From CBDCWO01 sp965223405 (GTDB taxonomy: Bacteria > Bacteroidota > Bacteroidia > Chitinophagales > Saprospiraceae): a stretch of 64,000 nt of DNA. The translations under genes and the position numbers were made by a program. A model generated the notes under the pieces. The model had not been told where the DNA came from. It saw only the letters and a list, made by a program, of their open reading frames with translations, and did not search any database. Within the stretch, counting starts at the first letter, position 1; every line of letters begins with the position of its first letter. The stretch covers positions 3,224,001-3,288,000 of the forward strand of contig CBDCWO010000006.1 of assembly GCA_965223405.1 (NCBI GenBank), in the 5' to 3' direction. This document shows, piece after piece, positions 45,987-53,394 of this stretch.

Positions 45987-46079
45987 TAGTCTTAATTTAT
46001 CAAAAAGGCAAGGTAGAAAAAAGCACGGACAAATGATATAGTAAATTGGTCAGGATGAGGACATGAGAGGAAAATAGGC

Positions 46080-46331
46080 AGGTTTCGGGTTTCAGGTGTC
46101 GGGTGTCAGGTATCAAGTTGTAGATGCCTAAATAGCGTTGACCGTACGGAGCTTTGTGGCCGGAGCTCGGTGGTTGGTGATCGGTGGCCGGTGATCGGTG
46201 GATCGGAAATAACAAAAGCAATAACCATAGCAACAAATAAGACGATTCAAGAGCGCAAAGTAATCGATGTGTAACTGACTTCTGATATCTGACTTCTGAC
46301 TTCTCATTTCCATCTCACTACTCTCTACTCT
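46080..46331. repeat. Low-complexity short-period block
   Basis: The gap between the oxidoreductase and the next gene is made of degenerate short repeats: GGTTTCGGGTTTCAGGTGTC-like at 46080-46115, GGTGATCGGTGGCCGGTGAT-like at 46160-46205, and CTGACTTCTGATATCTGACT-like with CTACTCTCTACTCTTTACTC-like at 46270-46345. The GC content and period differ from the neighbouring genes. It appears to be slippage-derived and non-coding. Confidence 0.6.
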
Positions 46332-46829
46332 TTACTCACTACTCTTTACATCCTCCCACCATTGTTTTTCGAAATTAATAATATCCATATTGGTTTTGCC
46401 ATCAATGATGGAATAAATCACATTTCGATAATTCAGGCTATCATTCATTTCCATTTTAATGCGGAAGGGATCGGAGTATTCCTTGTTTTCAAACTCCATT
46501 CTTTTGGGCTCAAGTTTTGTCGCTTTGAGGATGACTTCAGGCTTGCCATCGACTTGGATGATCATTAAATGGTCATCATTTTGTTTTTTAATTTCTTTAC
46601 GTTCATTTCTTACCGGCTTTCCCTGACGATCATAAATGGTTGCCGTTTGAATCCAATGATCTCGGGCCGGATGTTTCCAAGCGGCAATTTTAGTCCCGGC
46701 CGGGACTGCCCCCTGCCAGGTTCCTTGTAACCAGTGGTCGGATTGGAAAGGAGTTGCATTCGAAGTTTCATTGCCGGTACAGGCAAAGAGTAAGCATAGA
46801 ACGAAGATGGCAAGTTGAACTTTCATCAT
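46332..46829 (-). CDS. Putative lipoprotein of unknown function
   Basis: A 165-residue protein with the lipobox LFAC (QLAIFVLCLLFACTGNE). The mature part has HWLQGTWQGAVPAGTKIAAW, KQNDDHLMIIQVDGKPEVIL and the end MDIINFEKQWWEDVKS. It is all-beta in appearance, like the DUF6265-type calycin-like lipoproteins, though this is a weak assignment. ATG 46829, or the next codon, is a suitable start. No neighbouring partner. Confidence 0.65.
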   Translation of the reverse strand: MMKVQLAIFVLCLLFACTGNETSNATPFQSDHWLQGTWQGAVPAGTKIAAWKHPARDHWIQTATIYDRQGKPVRNERKEIKKQNDDHLMIIQVDGKPEVILKATKLEPKRMEFENKEYSDPFRIKMEMNDSLNYRNVIYSIIDGKTNMDIINFEKQWWEDVKSSE

Positions 46830-47272
46830 TTTTGGAATTTAAGTGGCAAAGATAGAGCAAAAGGGCTGCTTTCATATTTAGGTTGACCGATTTTTTTCAG
46901 ATCCCCCTCAATACCTTTGGAAGATCTTAAATATCGAACGATAAACTTTATTTTACGACTTTTTGTACCAAACTCCCATTGGGGTTAGCCACACGAACCA
47001 GGTAAACTCCAGATATGTGTTTCATAGCTATGGAAGTACAAATTTTGTGCATAAATATAGAATGAATGGCATTATTTTATTTCAGGAATAGCCGGCATGT
47101 AGAATGAAAACCAGGAATCTGGGCATACTCTTTCCAAAAATCTAAAACAATAGTATATTTGCCTTCCTTTTTGGAAATGTCTGAAAGGAAGAAATTGAAC
47201 AATAATATTTTTTCGAGGATGCTCGAGCGTTAAATACTCGGCACTCAGCTTTGGAAGACAAAAGATTGAAAT
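46830..47272. other. 443-bp gap before tRNA-Met
   Basis: It contains the T9SS-tail relic at 46948-47037. A TATATTTG (47154-47161) matches TAnnTTTG, about 110 bp upstream of the tRNA and reading toward it, but is not clearly its promoter. Nothing else is recognised. Confidence 0.4.
46948..47037 (-). pseudogene. Orphan T9SS C-terminal sorting-domain tail
   Basis: A minus-strand frame ends with ISGVYLVRVANPNGSLVQKV followed by VK and a TAA at 46948-46950. This is the terminal beta-strand pattern of the type A T9SS C-terminal domain (GxYxxxV...G...KkvvV/I). Only about 30 codons are open, with an in-frame stop upstream, so the rest of the gene is lost. Confidence 0.6.
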
Positions 47273-47346
47273 GGCGTGATAGCTCAGCCGGTTAGAGCGT
47301 TGGATTCATAATCCAGAGGTCGGGAGTTCAAGTCTCCCTCACGCTA
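47273..47346 (+). tRNA. tRNA-Met (anticodon CAT)
   Basis: A 74-nt cloverleaf, counting the discriminator A. The acceptor stem is GGCGTGA / TCACGCT (first pair G-U) and the D-arm starts AGCTCAGCCGGTTAGAGC. The anticodon stem TTGGA / TCCAG encloses the loop TTCATAA with CAT at 47307-47309. The variable loop contains AGGTC and the T-arm GGGAG TTCAAGT CTCCC. The discriminator base is A, followed by genomic CA. Elongator Met is most likely, since the first pair is G-U rather than an initiator-type mismatch; a lysidine-modified Ile tRNA cannot be excluded from sequence alone. Confidence 0.93.
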
Positions 47347-47352
47347 CAATAG

Positions 47353-47386
47353 AAGCTCAGAATCAAAGTGGATTTTGAGCTTTTTT
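47353..47386 (+). terminator. tRNA-Met terminator
   Basis: Stem AAGCTCAGAATC / GATTTTGAGCTT (one G-U pair), loop AAAGTG, then a run of six T. It lies 7 bp after the tRNA. Confidence 0.85.
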
Positions 47387-47417
47387 GATAGGTGTCAGTT
47401 GTAAATAAAACAATTCG

Positions 47418-47592
47418 GTCGACGTAGCTTTAGCGAAGTTGACCACGCTACTGAAAGAAAGCTCAGAATCAAAATTGGTTTTGAGCTTTTTTAATGTAAT
47501 GTGTAAAATTAAAATTAGCCATAGGTCGACGAAGCCTTGGCGAAATAGACTACGCTACTGAGAATAACTTAGGTTTTGGGGCTATTTTTTAA
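47418..47592. repeat. Duplicated terminator modules downstream of tRNA-Met
   Basis: Two diverged copies follow of a unit composed of GGTCGACGTAGCTTTAGCGA... ending ACGCTACTGA (47418-47454 and 47524-47562, with several mismatches) and then a terminator-like stem. The first stem, at 47459-47492, is AAGCTCAGAATC / GGTTTTGAGCTT plus T6, nearly the tRNA terminator. The second, at 47566-47590, is decayed (AACTTAG...GGGGCTATTTTTT). The ACGCTAC just before each stem also occurs at the 3' end of the tRNA itself. Confidence 0.7.
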
Positions 47593-48365
47593 CGGACGAC
47601 CATGCATGTTCTATTTATAAGTGATTTTGTGCTTTTTAACTTTAACCTAATTCTTTCCTTGCTTGCCTGTAAATGGCACAAGTACCAGAAAACGCATTTG
47701 ACAAGGAGGCATCGTATCAGCATCAAAGTTTTTTCAGTAGTCTTATTTCCACGCTTTGTCAACAGTTTGAGAGCTTGCGTCTTACCCTCTTCACCAATGG
47801 GCATCACCAGGGATCCTCCATCTTTTAACTGCTCTATCAACGCTGGGGGAATGTGGTCCAATGCTGCCGTGACGATAACGGCATCAAATGGAGCCTGTTC
47901 CGGCCAACCCAGGTAGCCGTCACCCGTTTTTATAGTTACATTTTCGTAACCGAGTGAATTCAAAGTATTTGTGGCTTTTTGCGCTAATCCTGGGATAATT
48001 TCTATCGTATACACTTCATCCACTATTTCTGCCAATACAGCAGCTTGGTATCCGGAACCAGTACCGACCTCTAATACTTTCATGCCGGGTTTAGGTAAAA
48101 TAGCGGCTGTCATATAAGCCACAATATAGGGCTGGGAAATAGTCTGGTCTCGTCCTATGGGTAACGGGCGATCAATATAGGCATATTCCATAATATTCTT
48201 AGGAACAAAAGAATGACGCGGTACCTTCTGCATCGCTTTCAATGTAGCCTTATCTTTAATACCGCGTGCCTCGATCTGGCTTTTAACCATTTGTTTGCGC
48301 TGAGTAGCGTATGGGTCAACCTGAACGAATGAATACAATAAAATAATGAGTATCAAGTACTTCAT
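47589..48365 (-). CDS. pcm: Protein-L-isoaspartate O-methyltransferase with C-terminal frameshift
   Basis: This repairs damaged isoaspartyl residues using S-adenosylmethionine. The first 200 or so residues are normal for the family: SFVPKNIMEYAYIDRPLPIG, the SAM motif VLEVGTGSGYQAAVLAEI, DAVIVTAALDHIPPALIEQL and GSLVMPIGEEGKTQALKLLT. A signal-peptide-like start (YLILIILLYSFVQVDP) suggests export. After KTTEK the frame reads an unlike sequence to a stop at 47589. Adding one A to the six-A run (T in the plus strand, 47729-47734) gives instead a normal-looking tail with VLVPFTGKQGKN ending at 47647. Either a recent frameshift or a sequencing error. Confidence 0.88.
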   Translation of the reverse strand: MKYLILIILLYSFVQVDPYATQRKQMVKSQIEARGIKDKATLKAMQKVPRHSFVPKNIMEYAYIDRPLPIGRDQTISQPYIVAYMTAAILPKPGMKVLEVGTGSGYQAAVLAEIVDEVYTIEIIPGLAQKATNTLNSLGYENVTIKTGDGYLGWPEQAPFDAVIVTAALDHIPPALIEQLKDGGSLVMPIGEEGKTQALKLLTKRGNKTTEKTLMLIRCLLVKCVFWYLCHLQASKERIRLKLKSTKSLINRTCMVVR

Positions 48366-48704
48366 AACTTTAGTTCTACAAATTGCGCTATTAATTTTTC
48401 TAATTAATGCAGAGATCTAGTTTTCTGTTAAACTAGTAGACTTTCAGTATACTTTGATTCTATATTTAGAATATATTTAATAAAGTCGCAATGATCTCCA
48501 TCAAGATAATAAACTGGTCAATTTTAAGCAGGTATAGCTTTTAGGACTCAACCTTATTTTCTTAATTTGATTGCAAAACACAGTTTGGAGTCATGTAAGC
48601 TCATACACCGGACTCAATATTTCGAATTTCTGGTTGTAGAGTTTTCACGATAGGAGTCTCAATGTTGAAATCAGATTAACTAATTGCCACGCCATAGAAT
48701 TAAG

Positions 48705-48935
48705 AACCTGAGTTCGACTAATGATTTGATCACAGAAGTCATTGAAATAGTGAGATTTAGACAAGAAAAATGCAGTAATAGCAGCGCTATTTGCAAGGCT
48801 TTTATTGGCTAAAGATTGCTGTTTCAATGGCTTTAACCTTAAAAATCAGTTAATAATCAAAAGATCAACTAATTTGAATTTATAAATATATGACTATCAG
48901 CTTACTGTGAATAAATGATTGGTCGAACTCAGGTT
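48705..48935. mobile_element. 231-bp MITE-like element, copy 2
   Basis: Same length, orientation and sequence as the element at 7742-7972, with a single C-to-T change near the left end (GACTAATG for GACCAATG). It is flanked by AAG on both sides (48702-48704 and 48936-48938), a different 3-bp target duplication from copy 1. That confirms independent insertion rather than a larger segmental duplication. Confidence 0.88.
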
Positions 48936-48983
48936 AAGAGATTTTGTTAACGAATGGCCAAAGATGCTCTACTCCAGCAAAGA

Positions 48984-51572
48984 TCATCTAATTGACTCCT
49001 CATACTCCCTAATCTTATTCCTGGCATATTCTACGTTGTGCTGGTAGAAATCATCGCAATCGCCGTAAATGGTGACGAAGTATTTAAATAGGGGATAGGC
49101 TTTTTCGTTATCTCCAAGTTTGTCATAGCAATAAGCAAGTCTGAATTTAATTGGGGCGTAAATGTAAAATGGTACCCACCCAACCATGTAATCTAAATTT
49201 TGGTATATTGTTAATGCTTCTTCAATTCTATTTTGTTCGATTTTGACTTCTCCCAAGGAAAACTTTATTGAGTAATAATAGTGCACTAAACTTGCAAAAT
49301 TATACAAATGCAATACATTACTAAAAAGGGAATCCTGTAAATTGATAAATTTCTCATTTTCATGATTATATCTAGCAAGGCAGGATTTTAATCTATAATA
49401 GTTATAGTATAAATAAGAATTATTCCTAGAAGTAGCATTACCATTTAATTCTTTTGCCATGGTGTCAATCGAATTCGTATATTTCTCTAAATCTCCATCT
49501 AACAAGTAGTAAATAGACTTAGCTGCGACATGAAACCAATTCCCCGGATCAAACCGTTCATAATTATCCAAATAGACTAATAGCGAATCTATCCACTCGT
49601 CAGAAATTGGGTTAAAATTTGGTTCACTGAGAATAAAAGACCAACCAAAGCTATGAGTTGTGCTATAATTTGTGTGATTTTGATTCAATAATTTGAATTT
49701 ACCCTGTAAAAGAAGAATGATTGGAAGATAAAAATCGCTAACCTCATTCATTCTGTGAAGACTGTCATTAAAAAGTTTAATCACCAAATCATAATTTTGA
49801 CAATAGAATAATTCATTGGGAATGCTTTTTTCTTTTATCCAACTATTAATAATTGTATCTGGCTTTGGGTCATCGTAAAGACCTTGTGTGTAATTGTTTA
49901 TAAAAGAGTAACTTATCCCATCCGAATTGGGATACTTTTCGATAAATTTTTCTAAGGCAATTTTGTCCCCTCTTCGTAAAGCGTCATAGTAATTCAAATG
50001 AAAATCTGCCTCAAAAAACATTTCAGTCAGACTTATAATCTTTTTGAAATATGGGAAACTTTCTTGGGCTTTCTTATCAAAAAGAATATTTGTGTGAAAT
50101 ATTACATCCGCTAATAGATACATCACATCTAAATTATCTCCGTAAATTTTCAATTGTTGTTTGAGATCATTTGTACCCTCCAAAATGTTTCCTTCATGAA
50201 TTTTCTTGTAGGCCAAATAATACTCTCGGAAGGGTTTTGCAAGATTAGTAATTTGAGAATCTATGACAGTGATTAAAGCCGATGGCTTATATCTATTATC
50301 TCTCTCATCTTTATATAAACCAAAATCATTAAATAGTCTAAACCAAGCCAATGTAAAATTTGAGTCCAGTTTAACAGCTTTTTTATAATTTTCCTGTGCA
50401 AATTCAAATTTACCATTTCTGCGATTAGATTCTCCTTTAATGTATTCTTTGAATGCCTCAAAATTATTTGTTTCTTCAAGTGCTTCATCAGTAAAATCCA
50501 AATTTTTTTCTCTGTATAAGCTTTGAATAACTAGTTTTACAAATCCTTCAATTCCTAGATATAAATCTTCTGAGGATTGTATATTAACTTCAATTGGTTC
50601 TATGCTTATACCTTTTTTGTTGATTATACGTCCCGTAAATTTCAATAATTCACCAATCTTAAGAATGGATCCAATAACAAAAAACTCGATATTATTTGCT
50701 TCAATAATGGATTCCTGAGATATCCTCATTACATTGCTATCAAACTTTTTATCCAATGATGTAGTAATGATTGGATCCAAGGAATTAATATCTTCAAGGG
50801 CAACTAACTTTGGGTGTATTATATCCACAATACCTTCACCTAGGTATTTTACATCCTCATGACCGGAGGTCTTAAATGGGAACACAGCAACTCTTATTAT
50901 ATTATCCTCCTGGCTTAAGTTAAAGGCGTTGATTAAATAATTTCTTGAACTTGGATTAATAGACATAGCAATCAACAATACTGATATAGTAAGTATTATC
51001 AAACCAGTGGAACGGTTAAATATATTCTTCCTGCCAACTCTATTTGACAGTTCCTTTTTCTCAACTATTCGCAAATCTGGATGACGAAATGCAAATAACT
51101 CCATCAATTCTGATACGTTCTTTAGTTCAAACAATCCAACCGACTGAGACCTTAGACCTTTATTCTTAATCTTATCTCTAACATGACTTGATAGTAGGAT
51201 TGTCCCTGCATGACCAGAGGATTCAATCCTTGATGCCAGGTTTACGCCATCGCCGTATATCTTATTCCCATCAATTACTATATCTCCGATATGAATTCCT
51301 ATTCTCAAGGGGACATAGTCTTTTTTGGTTAAAGAGATCTGTATATCCCTGGCACACTCAACTGCCGCTACTGCTGAGTCGAAAAGGCATAAACTGCCAT
51401 CACCCATCATCTGAAAGATCGCTCCATTATACTTTGGGACTAGTTGATTGAGTAAATCCTCATGTCTCTGAGCATATGAGATAGCCAAATCTTCCTCTCT
51501 TTGCATCATTGCAGTATACCCCACAATGTCGGTGAACATAATAGCTTTTAACTGGCGTTCTTTCTGGGCCAT
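48984..51572 (-). CDS. Class III adenylate/guanylate cyclase fused to FlgO-like and TPR domains
   Basis: An 862-residue protein. Residues 1-165 form a class III cyclase catalytic domain: IMFTDIVGYTAMM (metal Asp 15), MMGDGSLCLFDS (second metal Asp) and YGDGVNLASRIES (transition-state Asn and Arg), predicting active cAMP or cGMP synthesis. A membrane helix near residues 195-215 (TGLIILTISVLLIAMSI) is followed by a FlgO/TolB-N-like domain (VAVFPFKTSGHEDVKYLGEG) and TPR-rich helical repeats to the end. The ATG at 51572 is preferred over the TTG 21 bp upstream. The MITE lies just after the gene end. The nucleotide product is not certain. Confidence 0.9.
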   Translation of the reverse strand: MAQKERQLKAIMFTDIVGYTAMMQREEDLAISYAQRHEDLLNQLVPKYNGAIFQMMGDGSLCLFDSAVAAVECARDIQISLTKKDYVPLRIGIHIGDIVIDGNKIYGDGVNLASRIESSGHAGTILLSSHVRDKIKNKGLRSQSVGLFELKNVSELMELFAFRHPDLRIVEKKELSNRVGRKNIFNRSTGLIILTISVLLIAMSINPSSRNYLINAFNLSQEDNIIRVAVFPFKTSGHEDVKYLGEGIVDIIHPKLVALEDINSLDPIITTSLDKKFDSNVMRISQESIIEANNIEFFVIGSILKIGELLKFTGRIINKKGISIEPIEVNIQSSEDLYLGIEGFVKLVIQSLYREKNLDFTDEALEETNNFEAFKEYIKGESNRRNGKFEFAQENYKKAVKLDSNFTLAWFRLFNDFGLYKDERDNRYKPSALITVIDSQITNLAKPFREYYLAYKKIHEGNILEGTNDLKQQLKIYGDNLDVMYLLADVIFHTNILFDKKAQESFPYFKKIISLTEMFFEADFHLNYYDALRRGDKIALEKFIEKYPNSDGISYSFINNYTQGLYDDPKPDTIINSWIKEKSIPNELFYCQNYDLVIKLFNDSLHRMNEVSDFYLPIILLLQGKFKLLNQNHTNYSTTHSFGWSFILSEPNFNPISDEWIDSLLVYLDNYERFDPGNWFHVAAKSIYYLLDGDLEKYTNSIDTMAKELNGNATSRNNSYLYYNYYRLKSCLARYNHENEKFINLQDSLFSNVLHLYNFASLVHYYYSIKFSLGEVKIEQNRIEEALTIYQNLDYMVGWVPFYIYAPIKFRLAYCYDKLGDNEKAYPLFKYFVTIYGDCDDFYQHNVEYARNKIREYEESIR

Positions 51573-51857
51573 AGCAAGGGTTTGTCTAAACAAGTTACGC
51601 TTTATTGATTGAAATTAACAAATTCGAAAGAGTCTCTTTAATGTGGCAAATGATCTTTGTGCTTATCGGCTGAAACCTCAAAGACTCAGTTGTCAGCCAA
51701 TGGAGGTGTAGATGCCTCTCAATGGCTGCATTCCATTTAATTTTGGAGAATATCTATATGTATTTCAAATATCCTTGCGCTTCAATATTCTTTCGAAAAC
51801 TGGAAACGCCAAGTTCACGTCTAAGTAATTATAAGCCCTCAAAGATGTATATGGAAA

Positions 51858-53282
51858 TTATTTAACGATAAGCTTCTTGCTTGTCTTATTCCCCCGGAAT
51901 AACATAGAGTAAAAATAAATTCCCGGAGATAGACTCGCCCTATTGACTTCCGCATGATAATTTCCTGGGGGAAGATATTCATTTATAGCAGTAGCTACAT
52001 GTTCGCCCAAAGTATTGTACAATCCAATAAAGACCTGTCCGGGTTTTTCAATTGAAAAAGGGATTCTTGAATGGTCGTGAAATGGATTAGGATAGTTTTG
52101 AAGCATAACAAAAGTAATTTTGTCGGGTTCAAACACCTGTGTTGACATTTGCAGGGGATATTGTAAATATCGATATAAATAAAGGTGTCCCAAACTTACA
52201 TACCAAATATCCTTCCTATTACTTATGTGCGATAAATGGACCCAAGGATATTCCTTTTCCCATTCAATTACATTCGGGTGACACATCACATGATAAACAT
52301 CTCCAGCTGCAGCTACCTGATCAAATGTTTGGTTCAGTACGGCTGTATCGGTAATCCCTTCCCAAAGCGGTCCTGCTTCACGGGATACTCCAATTGTTGA
52401 AAACATATCCAGTTCATCATCCCAATCAGCTATCGAATGATAATTATCATAGTACATCCTACTTACCAGATATTTCTGATGACCGACAATAGCTGCAATA
52501 TCCTCATGATATTCACCATAGGGAGCTACCCAGGCATATACATACTCTTGCTTATTGTTGCGCCAGAGACCTGGAAGATCCAGATTTTCAATAATGTCTT
52601 TTTTACTTCCTGCGACTTCTGAGAAAATGGTATGATAAGGTAAATGGGGATGAGTCCTCGAATGAGAAACCGCTTCGACAAATCCGGAATCCAATTGAAT
52701 TTGGATATCATTCCAGGTAGATGGCTCGCAGGCTTTAGTGACAATAGCCACAGACAACCATAGATTGAAGCTTCTAAAAATTCTGACTGTTCTTAGAAAT
52801 TTTTGATTGGACCAGGCTCCCCAATCGTCTGCCGTACAGATAACTGCAGCCTTCCTGTTGTCGTAGTACTTGCTCACACCTTTGACAAAAGGATCAATCA
52901 ATGTGCCGGTACCATCATCAAACTTAATGTAAATGGTGTCTGAAATCGGCCTGAATGACACAGAAACATAAGCTATTTTTTCATCAAAATCATAGCGTAC
53001 GACCTCAATGCCATTGAAAAAATCATTTTTGGTCTTTTGTTCCAATTGGACCCATTCCTGATGTACCTGCCATTTCACTAAAGTCTTGCAGGCGGCATCC
53101 AGAGAGGGGATAGAAAATTGATAGGTGATGGGATAACTCAATCCGTAGTCAATATGTTTGTGGTGGTCTACAACGACCGAGGTTATCCCTCCGTTTGTAT
53201 TTATGGTGAGATTATGGGTGTTTTGGGCATACACCAATGTGTTGACAAAGAAGAAACAAATCCAAAGATTAAGACGCTTCAC
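51858..53282 (-). CDS. Polysaccharide deacetylase-like protein with T9SS sorting domain
   Basis: A 474-residue secreted protein. Signal peptide LNLWICFFFVNTLVYAQ, then a beta-rich N-terminal region, then a NodB-like deacetylase core: AAVICTADDWGAWS (catalytic and metal Asp pair) and VEAVSHSRTHPHLPYH (the zinc HxxxH). The C-terminal 80 residues are a type A T9SS sorting domain: MLQNYPNPFHDHSRIPFSIE near its start and LSPGIYFYSMLFRGNKTSKK near the end. It is therefore delivered to the cell surface. It starts with GTG at 53282. The likely role is deacetylation of an extracellular glycan; the substrate is unknown. Confidence 0.85.
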   Translation of the reverse strand: MKRLNLWICFFFVNTLVYAQNTHNLTINTNGGITSVVVDHHKHIDYGLSYPITYQFSIPSLDAACKTLVKWQVHQEWVQLEQKTKNDFFNGIEVVRYDFDEKIAYVSVSFRPISDTIYIKFDDGTGTLIDPFVKGVSKYYDNRKAAVICTADDWGAWSNQKFLRTVRIFRSFNLWLSVAIVTKACEPSTWNDIQIQLDSGFVEAVSHSRTHPHLPYHTIFSEVAGSKKDIIENLDLPGLWRNNKQEYVYAWVAPYGEYHEDIAAIVGHQKYLVSRMYYDNYHSIADWDDELDMFSTIGVSREAGPLWEGITDTAVLNQTFDQVAAAGDVYHVMCHPNVIEWEKEYPWVHLSHISNRKDIWYVSLGHLYLYRYLQYPLQMSTQVFEPDKITFVMLQNYPNPFHDHSRIPFSIEKPGQVFIGLYNTLGEHVATAINEYLPPGNYHAEVNRASLSPGIYFYSMLFRGNKTSKKLIVK

Positions 53283-53394
53283 AACTTTGGGTTTTACTGA
53301 ATATTCAAATTTATCGTATTAAGACTGACGTGGCAAGGTTTAGGACAAGGTAATATTTAACGAAAAGAAGAGGTGAAATGCTTGTTGGTTTGGT

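Noticed and set aside
47273..47592. tRNA-Met as an integration site of a genomic island
   Set aside because: The repeated ACGCTAC segments are only 7-8 bp of the tRNA and are within 300 bp; no integrase or island genes follow. A local duplication explains it better.
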